Source: Paralichthys olivaceus
Taxonomy: Eukaryota > Chordata > Actinopteri > Pleuronectiformes > Paralichthyidae
DNA length: 64,000 nucleotides
Assembly (NCBI RefSeq): GCF_024713975.1
Contig: NC_091107.1
Coordinates: 14,311,501 to 14,375,500, forward strand
Reading direction: 5' to 3'
The translations under genes were made by a program, and so were the position numbers. The notes under the pieces are model-generated. The model saw only the letters and a list, made by a program, of their open reading frames with translations. It was not told the DNA's origin and did not search any database. Positions 13,350 through 25,600 of the stretch are shown piece by piece. Position 1 is the first letter of the stretch. The number at the start of each line of letters is the position of its first letter.

Positions 13350-14239
13350 AGGAAGGTGATCCATTGAAATGACTTCATTGAAATGACTCAGTACTTTAAG
13401 GCAGCAATAGATTCAGTTCATATTTGATTTCCATAATGTTCATTGTTGTGCTTCAGCTAACATCTATTCTTTTCAACTGTTTAGTACAAACTCATTTTCG
13501 TACCGATTGCTTAGATTATCCAGAATTATATAATAATGAACTGTATATACACCAATGCTACCTGCCATTTCATAATGATGAAATCAGGACATCATTTATA
13601 CCATATAATGACGAATGATTGGATAATCTAAATAAGATGAATATGCTCTAATATTATTGGCTGCAAAGGTTTACATATAAATACACTACAAAACATGTAA
13701 TTAAATATTACTTTTATTACTTTTTTGATGTATTTTCTATTCTCATTTTTTTGTAATACTTTAAATTTGCATCTAGCTTTATAAAGAGCGCATGACTGCT
13801 GTTATATAAACAATGGAAATTTGTATTCCTTTCAATGAAATGATGATTTTCTTTCGATTCATAGAAGCTTCAGATGGTGTCTACAATCGGGATAGGATAC
13901 AGTGATACCTCAAAACATGTTATGGAATGAGGGCCTGTCCAGAGTGTTCTGATTTAGTTACAGCGGTCACTGCTCTTTAAAATAAAACCATTTCAGGATG
14001 GAAATGAGTTTCCATGATTTACTAAAGAACTTTATTTATTCCCATTAGGGCCGATCCTCGCTACGTGTTGCTGTGATTCCAGAGAAAAGAACAAGTTACC
14101 TCATGTTTTTCGACTGTGTTTATTTAACCGATGTCCGTGAAATTTTTTTGAGGTGTGAATTGTGACCAAAGAAAAAACGGGAGGGGGAGACGGGAATTTC
14201 TTTTCTCTTTCTATAATACAGGAAGGGTGTATAGGGTGT

Positions 14240-14432
14240 TTTTCAAAATTGTCCTTGATTTCTCAGAGATTATTTCATGGAAAATCAGGCATGTTTAGGG
14301 GAATGATGTCTACGAGTGTGTGTAATGTGGTGTAGATCCAAATTCCAGATCTACTGAATTGAAATGATGTTTGATAAGGGATCTGTTGGGCCTTGGTGGA
14401 GGTGTGCACTTTGCTCAGTGTCATTCAAGTAT
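14240..14432 (-). repeat. Family-1 element, reverse orientation, partial
   Basis: CTTGATTTCTCAGAGATTAT, TTCATGGAAAATCAGGCATG, GGTGTAGATCCAAAT and GGGCCTTGGTGGAGGTGTGC match the reverse complement of the family-1 5' half. Confidence 0.65.
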
Positions 14433-16340
14433 TTTAATTGCTATTTCCATTTGACATTTTTTCAGAGCTATTTCTGCACTTTTTCTATCCATCTATCATC
14501 CATCCATCCTTAAGTTGCTGTAGTTCTGTGCGCTTAGAATCCTAGATCATATTTGAATCAACCATGTAGGCAGAAATTTGAATCATGTCAATGAACTTCC
14601 CTCCCAACTGTTAGTTGAGATGGATATGGTTTTCCAGATGAGCTCTTAGTTCTGTCTTTTTCTTCCTTGCCAATAAGCATCCATTATGTGCTTATAGTAA
14701 TAATACATTGTGTGCTTGAATAGAGAGTTAGAAAGAGAAACTTGACACCAGCTGCAATGTTTTTTTTACGTAAAGTGCTGACACTCATGATGATGAAACT
14801 CAGGCTATGGTGTGTACGCCCGCACATCAATGTCAGATGTTGTTTCAGGTAAAACAGAGCACCTCCATGCAACACTCTTGAAACATTAAGTAGAATAGGT
14901 CAGAGGTAAAACAAGGCTCTTCAGGTTGGTAAAGTTACTCTTTACTCTTTTTTTGTGTTCCCATGTGTCCAACCATCATAAAGCAGACAGGAGAGATTGT
15001 CGGCTAAACAACAGACAAGTCATGTACTATCTCTCCCCCCCTCTTTATAAAACACTGGACAAAGTAAAGAGCAGCTTCAGCCATGGACTCATTCCACCAG
15101 GAGGTCATCCCTGCCAACTGACATCACACTTTTCAACTCATCTACCTCCACCTCCGCCTGTGATCACTGAACTGGACTAAATGTATCACATCATTGTGTT
15201 CCTGTGTGATGTTTGTGTTCACATATGATGCATAACTAGGGGTCTATCCCTCTTCACCTGATATTCACATTTGTTTTAGTTTAGTTATTGTGTGTCGAGA
15301 AAGCAATATATAAATGATATTGTGCAACCACAGCTGTTTATCAATCCTTGAATCTTGTTTGTCATACTCTGCTCATAAGGAGGAGTTTAAAACCACAACC
15401 TTCAATCAGGGAACAAAAATCTCTTTTTAAACTTAAAAGAAACAACATTTTAAGATTTATCATGAACATTTTTTACATTGAGTGATATGAAATCTATCTC
15501 TGACCAAAATTGTCCAGCCCTGCTATTCATCCATCCGCCTCTAGCATAGATAGACAGCAGGATACAACTTAAACGTTAACTTTCAACACAATAACACAAA
15601 TCTTAATGTTCACATTTTCCATTTGATTTTTCAGGAGAATCTATCTGATCTTTCAGAAACAACACACATGCACAGGACCTTTGAGAGCACGCTGGGTGAA
15701 ACACAGGGTGTGACAGTGACGTGAACACTGAAAGGACAGGGTCTGAGTGTTGAACAAAACTTCCCACAATGACTAAAACAACACTGCTGACTCAACTCTT
15801 CCCCGAGCCGCGTGGTCCAACGACACATTACTCCTTTAAAACTCCTCCACGTCGACTGAAAATAACTCCGCTTCCTCGCAGAGTCACAGACACAAGTCGA
15901 GAGGGGATTTGAGGAAACGAAAGGTGCAGGTTTGAGGTTGGATTTTCAGAGCTGATGAGAGTTTGGACGTGGAGGAGGGTGTTTGTACGTGGTGCTGCGG
16001 CTCCATCAGACCCTCTCAGGTATACACGCGATCTGAATGAGCTTCTTTCCCACGCCACCGTTAAATCCACGTTCACTCCGGATTTCAAATGTAACTGTGG
16101 ACGGTGGGAATGCTCAGCACTAAGTTTTGTCGTCCCCACCCATTCGCCTGGTTTCCTACAGCGCCACATTCCACCAGGAAAACTACACCTCGATCAAACC
16201 GGGACAGACACCAAGCTGCGTAAACAGTGTTTACACCACAGGGACCGTATATAAGATATAAACACATGTGACCGAGTGGTGTGAGTGTGTGATGTATATA
16301 AATGAGCATCTGGACGATCTGCAGTCGGTAAAGCTGCGAC

Positions 16341-16376
16341 ACACACACACACACGCATGCACGCACACACACACAA
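16341..16376. repeat. CA-rich microsatellite
   Basis: An interrupted ACAC tract with GCATGCACG interruptions, about 36 bp. Confidence 0.8.
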
Positions 16377-16671
16377 GCAGGAGTGGAATATTACGAGTCC
16401 AAGCTTGGCCTACAACCATACTCACTCTGTTTAAATGCAACCCCGGCTCGGCTCGGCTCAGATGTTCCACATGCGACACAACAAGGTGAACACACACTCA
16501 GGCTACAGCTGATCGTTCATCGTATTCCACAGTGTTTCTGAATCAGAGTCTCCAGTAGGTGATGCAAATCAAGTCCCTCCCATTGGTGCCTGCAGGACTG
16601 AAGCGAGGAGATCCTAAAGTGATGGCAGCTTTTTCCACAATCAGTATTTGTTTTATATTTTACACATGCAA

Positions 16672-16674
<3 letters not shown>

Positions 16675-16703
<29 letters not shown>
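16675..16703. repeat. (TA)n microsatellite
   Basis: A pure TA tract of about 28 bp, immediately left of the inverted-repeat element at 16731. Confidence 0.9.
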
Positions 16704-16706
<3 letters not shown>

Positions 16707-16730
16707 CCAAAAAGCAGAAGAGAGGAGTTA

Positions 16731-16947
16731 AAGGGATAGTTCACCCAAAAATGACACCCCAGGAGCAGTATAGAAGCATGTTATGGGTTTTTTCTGTTGT
16801 TTTTTACGTTTGCAAAACTGTTTGTATTTGACTGCAACACTGTTTACCCCTGAAACACCAACAGTGTTTTGTGGACTTTTCACCCACCCCCTCCATCATC
16901 ATAGTGGTGACTAGATAATTATTGATTTTTCTGGTGAACTATCCCTT
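16731..16947. mobile_element. MITE with GGGATAGTTCACC terminal inverted repeats (family 3)
   Basis: The left end is TAAAGGGATAGTTCACC and the right end is GGTGAACTATCCCTTTA, a perfect 17-bp terminal inverted repeat about 215 bp apart. Nothing coding lies between. This end sequence is a common fish non-autonomous DNA element. Confidence 0.85.
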
Positions 16948-17439
16948 TACAGGCAGGGATTTGGCTGCAACGTGAGAGAGACCGTGCACAAGTTGTGATT
17001 GGGTGCCTTCAGGTACACACACACACGCACACACACAGGAATGTAGCCTTTATGGACGGTGAGGACAGGACATGTGGTATTCACTTGTGTTTTACAAACT
17101 TCAACGTCAGTCGCACAAAATATCGCGAGATTTCCGGTTAAAATGTTCTGCATGAGACCCAAAGGTAAAATACCTGTGAAATGTTGTGTTCACAACTCCT
17201 AATGAATTTCTCTCTTTCATGAAAGTACTGAAACACAGCATATGTATGGCACAGACACGTACAGTACTAGAATAGAATAGAATAAATACAAAGACACAAG
17301 ATATAACACATTTCATACACATTGCATACTATACATGCAGACATAACAAAGTAGTAGTAGTATATTTATAAATATGTGATTGTTACACAGTCCACAGAAG
17401 TTATCGCACACTTCAACATAGTTAATAAGATAGGGGGTG

Positions 17440-17600
17440 AATAGGCAGTTTTCATTTTGTGTGTTGATTTAGAGTAAAGTTTGAATGGCCTTAGGAAAGA
17501 AACTGTTCATGAGTCTGAAGGTTCAAGCTCTTAGTGACCAGTAGCACCGTCCTGAGGGCAGCACATTATTTCCAACCACACCCTTATCTAAATTTCAAAA
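17440..17600. repeat. Dispersed repeat relic
   Basis: The segment with GGAAAGAAACTGTTCATGAG, TCTGAAGGTTC and CCGTCCTGAGGGCAGCA resembles a repeat I have seen often in fish genomes. The boundaries and class are uncertain. Confidence 0.45.
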
Positions 17601-18519
17601 AGTAAGCTACAGAGGATCTGTTTAAAGCTACTTCTCAAAAAATGGGCCAACTTATTGTTGGTCTGCCCACAGCCTGGTTACAGACCTTATCCAGCATCAG
17701 TTCACTGCAATGACTTAGTCATTCCCAGCTAATAAGACCATAACATGTTTATTAGGAGTGAGACCTAATTTATTTATTTTATTCACATGTTATTCATATA
17801 TTATAATTTTTTTTGTAATTAGCCAGGGCCCTTATTCTTACACATTGCACACCCAGAGGTGACAGGTGACTTTTTATCATAGGTTTCTCATATTATTCCT
17901 CCATATATGGTAATATTTGTTTGCCTTTTAATGAGCTTGTGGTCCTGCAAGCTAATTAGACATATGATATAGGTTTATTCAAATGAACTGATTTCATTTA
18001 GAGAGGAAAGTGTTGACTGAGGTGTACTGATAAAATAACAAATAGAGATATATCAGTCAGAGGTAAATACTCACCATATGTTTGTTAGAACTAAATACGT
18101 TTTTACACGCATGATTGTGAAATACAGTGTGAATGTTGGCCTGAGGGTGGCGCAGTTATGAGGAAATAAGCCCTGTCTGCTTTTGTGTAGTGCAGATTCA
18201 CACCACATGGTGGCGTTCAACCACACTAAAAGAAAAAATAAAATATCGTTGTGCAAGACTAAGAGTGAGCATGATGATTTTAAGAGCAAACTTAAGATTC
18301 CAGGTGTTAAAATTAACCTTATATTTTATTACACTGAGAATGAAATACATTTATCAAGCATCTATTTGTTTGTTCAGTATGCAAGTGCAAATATGAGTTT
18401 CTCAGTAGATAGACAAACACTGCATACGTTACCCTATTCCAAATAACTGCAGTCTCTGTAATAATGGAGGGATATATACATGGCCTTCCTGATTTTGTGT
18501 AGAAAGAAACTCTTCCAAT

Positions 18520-18645
18520 GTGAGCACTGAGGAGATGAGGGGGCAGGGCAGGATGATGTTGATGGTGTAGAACAGGGCCTTCCTTTAGATTGTCAGATTG
18601 AACAAGGTATTTCATCCTCCTGGCTGGAAGATGCACGACTGCGTA
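18520..18645 (-). pseudogene. Broken copy of a nicotinic receptor M1 exon (chrne-like)
   Basis: This stretch is closely similar to the chrne exon at 21732-21932, which encodes the end of the extracellular domain and membrane segment M1. On the minus strand one frame reads AVVHLPARRM, matching [10 protein letters not shown] of chrne. After a deletion of about 45 nt the other frame reads LFNLTI, a stop codon, then RKALFYTINIILPCPLISS, matching [19 protein letters not shown] and onward. The in-frame TAA, the deletion and the frame change make it non-functional. No other exon is visible beside it. It is probably the last trace of a tandemly duplicated receptor gene or of a local segmental copy. 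Confidence 0.85.
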
Positions 18646-19332
18646 TTGAATGTGTTTGTTCTGCATCCATATGTAAGTGATTGACAGCTGTGAAGGATAG
18701 CAATCATACATATTTACCCATAATGGTGCAGTGGTTAGATAATCCAGTTATCTAATATCTCTTCTGTGATGCATACAGCACAGTCAGATATATTACAGAC
18801 TACATGTACAGCTACTTTGCGTACAATTCACGCTCAAACCTTCTGTGTCACATGTTTTGCAATAAATCGATTCAATAAGTCATGATGCACAAAATAAAAT
18901 ATTTATTTAAAAACATGGCACAATGACATCAAGACGACATCCCTCTGAGCCACCTACCTCTAACAAAACTTTCTAATGAATAAGTCATAGTAAAAAGAAT
19001 AAGGCTTTGATTCAGAGCAGGCTGGCTCAAGTTACATGCACAAGTTCTTTATATAAGACATAGTACATGCACGGCTACTTATCCAGACATAAGTAGATAT
19101 GTTTTTTAGTGTGGTACATGGATGAAGCCCATGAAAGACCAGCAGTGTTACTTCTTTTCTGCTATTTTTGAATATAGCTCTTCACAGTCAATGTGGCTGC
19201 ATTTAATACACAATCGCAATGCTGCAGTAGTTTTGAATTAGGAAGCTTCAATAGAAAGAACTCCCAGAATGGTGGTAAATGGGTTTAAGTATTTTCAACC
19301 ATGACCCCAAGTCTAAACTAAGAACTATAGTC

Positions 19333-19338
19333 TTTATT
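19333..19338 (-). terminator. Candidate chrne polyadenylation signal
   Basis: AATAAA on the minus strand, about 340 nt beyond the chrne stop codon. It is chosen by position only. Confidence 0.4.
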
Positions 19339-19673
19339 ATCACAGAACAGACAAATGATTAATCTATTCTATGATGATGATGAAGCTCGACCTCATCCAA
19401 CGATACAGTTCATCCAAATGAACAGACACCAAAATGAAGAACTAAAAACAAAGCTGTGTATTTGAATAACAAACCCTCAGCTTATAAAAGTCTGAGCTGT
19501 GAACGTTGACACAGACACATCTTCTGTTGAACATCTGTTTTTAAAAACCCGCTGCAGAGACTTAACTCAACCTTGAGTGCGACGTGTCAAGGACACAAGA
19601 CCGCTCAGCCTCATAGAAAGCGTGAGGAAAAAGCTTCAACAGATTGAAAACATTTTTTTGTTTTTGAAATCTC

Positions 19674-22600
19674 TTATGGCGCAATGTATTTTTTGCTCTG
19701 GCCAGGAAATGGAAATTCTGGCACCTGGTTGAAGTGTCCCGTCAGGAAGATCCCCACCGTGCCGATGATGAAGAGGAGAATGGCAGCCCAGAAACACACC
19801 TTGTCAATCATCTTCCCGATCAGTACCCAGCTCTCAATTTCCTGCATTTGGAAAGAAAGTGAATAGAGATTAAAGAATGAAGATTTACCTAAAAGAATTA
19901 TGAAATGGAAAATATGTAAGAGTCAGCTTCAAAATCTGTTTGATAGTTAGGCAGTTATTAAAGTCTCAAGTAACACTCACAGATCCAATGTTGTTCTGCT
20001 GTCTTGTGCTCTCAGCGATGAAGTTGCAGGCATCAACACACTGCTTTATCTCTGGTGCAGCTTGAGCCAAACTCTTGTACAGGTTGGCTGTGCTGCTGAT
20101 GTCCATATTATCCACTGAGGGGAAGGAGACGCTGACAGTCAGAGAACAGTATATATATATTCTACAGCTTCTCCTGAGGTAGAAAAAGGTGTTAAACAAC
20201 ACAAGTTACACCTGTAATACTCAAATTCTTCTTATCACTTTATTTAACATTGCGGGCAGTGGCTGATCTAGGATTTTTCTAACACAGGGCCATGCAGGCT
20301 CCACAATGCACACAGAGGGGCCAGTCATATGTCCAAAATCCATACACAATCCACATTTTGAAATTTGTTGCTTCTTCGAGCACTTTGTGTAAATAAAAAT
20401 TCTTAAGAAATCCTCATATTTTTATTATTGTTAGTAAGTCCCTGGTGCCCCCGAGCTGTGGTCAGTAAGTCGTAACCACAGCCCAGGGGCACTACAGGGG
20501 CCATTCGGTTTTCAGCTGGGGCCAGTGCCTCTAGTTTGTACATAACTTTCAAACAAAGTTATAATAACGTCCAGCAAAGCACAAACACATTCTGTAGTGG
20601 TAGGGAAACCACTTATTCTTTCTCTGGAACATTGAGGCAAGTATTTGACCTGAAATATGCAACAAACATTTGCTCATAGTTTTAGAAAAAGATGTCGTAC
20701 CAATAGCCCGTGTTAGACCGTGCCTCTCTCTCTGTTTGTCAAACATCATTTCACTGCGCGGTTGTTTCATCACATATTCCTCTGCTCTTTGCATGAGGCC
20801 GAAAGAGCTGCGCCGCCGCTCCCTCACTCCGTTGACCTCTGACGTCACCTCGCTGTCATCCACCAGTGGGAACATGCCAAGGAAGCGAGGCACCATCTCC
20901 AAAAACACCTGAGGAAGACAGAAAAAGGATGGGTAGTTGTTAGGACACATAATCACACACAGTAAAAAAACACCTGAACTTTTAAATGTGACTCAGTTTT
21001 TACTCACATGTTTGATGCTGTGGGACATGGTGTGAGTGTTGGGGCTGCGCAGGGAGAAGTTCAGCACCACGATTTGATTGGTAGCAATGAGAGTAGTAAC
21101 GCACATGACAAAGATCAGGTACCTGCAGGGGGAGGAAATCAGACAATATCTGGTTTGGACAAGAGGGTTGAAAATAGAGTAAGAAATAAAGAAGACCAGC
21201 AGAGAGCATCAGAGGTCAGCAGAAAACACACGCTGACTCACTTGCCGATAAGAGGGACAGAGAGAGATGTCTCAGGGACTTTCTGAGCGATAAGGAAGAG
21301 GAAGACAGTTTGAGCCAGCAGGACAGAGATGGCCACAGTCAACTTCTGTCCTCCAGCTGTGGAAGGGGACAACAGAGACTTGGGACAGGAGACCACATCA
21401 CATAAAAAGACTATACCCGTAGTATATGCTGTGCTCAGGCACTATTAAGAATATTTTGTTTCATATTCAGACAGTATATCAGAATCAGAACACTTTATAT
21501 TACATCATATGGCATCGTTAGGGATTTGACTAAGACCGACTGAATAAACGTAATATTTAATTTTTATTATCAATATTATTATAAAAGGTCGAATGACTGC
21601 TTCAAAAACATATTATCATTCTGTTTTATGTCCAGGTGCAGAACATTATGAGACTTAACATTTTATAGCATAGAACATCTTTGTGCCCCTTATTATGTCA
21701 TTAATAACCATGATGACATGTAATCACCGACCCTGTGCAGGGAGGAAGTAGGCCAATACGACTAGTGAGGAGATGAGGGAGCAGGGCAGGATGATGTTGA
21801 TGATGTAGAAAAGCGGCTTCCTTTGGATGATCAGATTGAACAGGATCTCCTGATACTCCAGGTCATCCGGGGTGTACCGCTTGTTGATCATCTTCCTGCC
21901 CGGACGATGGACGATGGCCCACTCACCATTCTCTGAACAGTAAAAGCACAATAAGCCACAGAGGAACTGTATGTTTTGAATGTTGGTGTATTAAAGGTGG
22001 ATGCGCTGTACCCGTGAAAGCCTCTGGGTCGATGTCCACCCATTCAATAGTGTGTTCATTTTCATCTACAGCCAAAATAAGGTCCACTTCTTTGGCACTG
22101 TAAGTCTGGGATCTAGGGATGTGGTAGTGAGGGAAGAGAGGATTGAAAAGAAACAAACTCGTACATCATTACCCATATCATATATGTATTTACTTATGAT
22201 AGAATTGTACTTTACCGGAATGCTAGCGTGCAGTTTTGATAGTCAAACGGGAAGAAGGTGATCTCAATGGCACAAGTGCTGCGATAGATGGCAGGAGGCA
22301 GCCAGTACATCCACCCAGTGTTGCTGATCAACACATTGGCATAGTAAGCCACGTCAAACTTGCCATCAATGCTGCAGAGAAGGCCGCACAGAAAGAGTCG
22401 ATGCCAGATTTTAGACTCAAACAACAAAGAAATAGTATAATGACGCTGTGTTTCTGTCTTACTTGTTCTCCAGGACAATATCAGGAAGCCACACTGTGTT
22501 GCACGGGACACGAATAATATCAATGCCATAATAATCAGAGGTGTTCCAGACAAAGCGATAATCAACCCATTGCTGTAGGTGACATTAAAGAATAAGGTCA

Positions 22601-25600
22601 CGAGACACAACAGAGGACTGAACAAGGGACTGAACAAGGGAGTAGTGTAGAGAATTTGAAAAGTTATTCCATGATTTCTGCCACCAAAACAAAATTATGA
22701 GTATGAAGAAAGAGAACACTCACAATCTCAATCCACACGTTGGTCGTAAGAGTCTCCTCCTTTTCATTCTGTGGAGGTGCAAGTGAAAGTGATGTGAGAA
22801 TAAGAAGTGTGGGTGTTAACCACACACTACACTTTCACAAGTCATCTTATAGCGACCTAACAGCCGTGAGCCATGTGGGCATGTCTAGACACTGTACAGT
22901 ATTATGGTTAACACCATCATCCTGTGAGAATCATAGGAAACCCATGGTTGTACCGCTTTTTGAATATAAGTGTAATTACATGTATGGAACTGTTGTACAC
23001 TATTTTTTCATATATATTTCTATAAAGCTGTTTTCATACTAGAAGAACACAGCAGGAGATTCTCTGCTCAGATGCATTAACAACATCACAGAAATCTCCA
23101 GATTGTTTGGATGAGGCGCCGCACACAGAGGCAGGACGTAACGTATCACTTCTGCTGCGGAGATCACATGTTTTTGTTTACAGCACATTGACACGGGCAT
23201 CCATGCTAATCACCAAAAACTATTTTGACATCTACGTCTGCGTCTTCTCTGTGTATAGCTCCACTTTTTCACCTCAAGATATTTGTGTTCTTTTAGTTTT
23301 TTTCATTTTTGCGTCTGTCGCATTTTTGTTTCTGTCTGTGGAGGATCTCCTGCTGTGTTCTCATATCGGCTAATTCGGACATCGTGTGGACTTTATTGTT
23401 GGGGGCTGGCCTGGAGAAGGTCAGCAGAAAGTCTGGAGGCTCTCAAACGGATACATGCAGCCCCTCCAGAGAATGTCTGGAGGATGTCTAGTGTTGAGTT
23501 CCAGTACAGTCACAGAGATATTTTTTTTGAATATGCAGCCAGGCTTTGCAACAACAAGTAGGATAAGTGAGCTCTCACCAGGGAGATAAGGTTAGTGAGG
23601 GTCATCTTGATCTGAACAGTCAGCTTGTCCTCAGGATGAACCACAGGTCGTATGTTTTTTTTGTAGTCTTTGAACAAGTCGCCGATCAGCTTTGACTCCT
23701 CATTACACTGCACTGCATGGAGAAAAAGATGAGAAATTGGGTCAGTTTTTGATCTGCAGGAGGGATCGTCAAGGTTAAGACACACGTTATTTAAAATCAA
23801 TTAAACTTAGAAAAGCAAAAAATAAATAAAAATTAAAACTTTGGTGAAAGTGAGACTATGTAAATGTAAAAGAATTTTGGACCTTCCTTACACTTTGCAT
23901 CAGTAAAGCACCATTCGGAGAATAGAGCCAGTCTTATTCCACATGTACCCTTTTCTCTACAATACCCAAGGTCAGGTTAACTTTCATATCTAATTCAGAT
24001 GCCCCAGACAGAGAGGCACCAACTCTTTGCGTATTATATCAGTAGAAAGATGCAAGGACACAACATGATTTAGGTTTGCATGCTTTAGGCTTAACTATCC
24101 AATAGGATGCGAACACCTACATGTAACATAGATAGTGACAGTAATTCTAACCTTTTGTGGAGTTGCTGCTGGAATGAGTGACATAAGGTGAGGGAGATAA
24201 GTATACATCAAATTTTTCCTCAAAATAGTTTTCTGTCATTTTTGGTTGTTTTTATCACATTGATATGTGTTTAAGTGCAATTTTGTCCTGTAAGTTTAGC
24301 TTTCATTACTAAGTTAATTAGAAATAAGGTGAAACAACATGATTGACAGCTGAGACTGGCTATTGATTGGTGGAGGGTGTGTATCTGAAGGACCTCGATA
24401 TCGCGACTCCACCCCTCTGCATCCAAATGCGCAAGATGGCGGCGTTCACATCTGGGATAAATTCAGCTTTGTTTCTGGATAGTGGGAAGATCTTTATGTT
24501 TACATCTATGGTGTGACCATTAGCATGTGGCAGCTAATGTTAATGAATATTAGCAAACTTCAGCTGGGTATTGCTGTGCTGCTAACATTATGTGTGCGCC
24601 AGTTTGCCGACTCTATTGACCTTTTTATCCTGTTATTGTGTGGCCTCGCCATGCTCAAAACTGCACTTCACAGCAGTGGTGGCATTCTATTACCCTCCTC
24701 GGCTCCACTGTATTTCAGAATAAACTTCAAGAGACGCTAAGAGTAAGAAAAGGCTGAGTTTATTTCAGACCCTTGCCTCTTTCCTCCCAGCTGTCACTAC
24801 CCATAGCTCCGATTACACAGCAGCTGGGAAACTCTAAACCAGGACTTCATGTCACACTCGGGTCATCAGCAATAATCATCAATATCATCATTCAAAAAAA
24901 TTGGTGTCAGTAACACATACTACATAGCTGCAAAGATCAAGTTCCCCACTATGATCGATCCATGCCCGGGTCTGCCTGGTCTAATCAGACACAAATATTT
25001 CACTTGGTTCGGGCTGTAGTCACGATTCTCCCATGAGACAGTTTGTGTGGTGGGCAGTGTAATGACAGTGGTCAGATGTCTCACCTCCCAACGCAATTGT
25101 CAAAGATTGAATATTGTTGAATATTACACTTGACACATGGATGAGTGAAGAACAATCAGTGAAAGTGAAAATGTGAGAATGTAAAGTAAGACATGTAATG
25201 CATCTGCGTTAGGCCTCTGAGTTTGTACACAGCTCCATAGCACTTTCTCTAAATTTATAATGGAGGACAACATACAATTCTCCCTAGGAAGCTTTTATGA
25301 AATTTGAATTTAAAAAAATAAACTAAATGAAAATAACATAAGGTTCTTATTTCGTTGGTGATGGATGATATTTGCTATTTTTTTCTTTTATGTTACCGTT
25401 CTCATTACCTGCACCAAGGAGGTTTGTTCGTGGTAGTTTGTTAGTTATAGTTATTGTTAGTTGTAATACGCAAAAAACTGGTCAACCAATTTTCACGACA
25501 TTTGGCGAGTGTAATGACCCAATAAAGAACATATTGCATTTTTATTTTTTTCCCACTTTCTTTAACATTGTTCATTAGGGCGCTTTTGCAACATTTTCCT

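Larger units (their letters stand above)
11945..19673. other. Intergenic region between chrne and pld2
   Basis: There is no intact gene. The region holds family-1 and family-2 elements, AGC, GT, CA and AT tracts, a 215-bp inverted-repeat element, a dispersed-repeat relic near 17440-17600 and a decayed chrne-like exon at 18520-18645. The stretch 15780-16230 is richer in CG dinucleotides than its surroundings and could be the pld2 promoter, but I see no decisive motif. The small open frames in it have no recognisable product. Confidence 0.6.

Noticed and set aside
15780-16260. Open frames of about 100 codons on both strands in a CG-richer stretch
   Set aside because: They are not conserved in any family I recognise. 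The openness is explained by base composition, and the stretch is more likely promoter or UTR sequence.
23107-23589. Overlapping plus-strand frames of 60-92 codons in a chrne intron
   Set aside because: They run antisense to chrne and overlap its exon 2. There is no domain, and the stretch looks like repeat-derived sequence.
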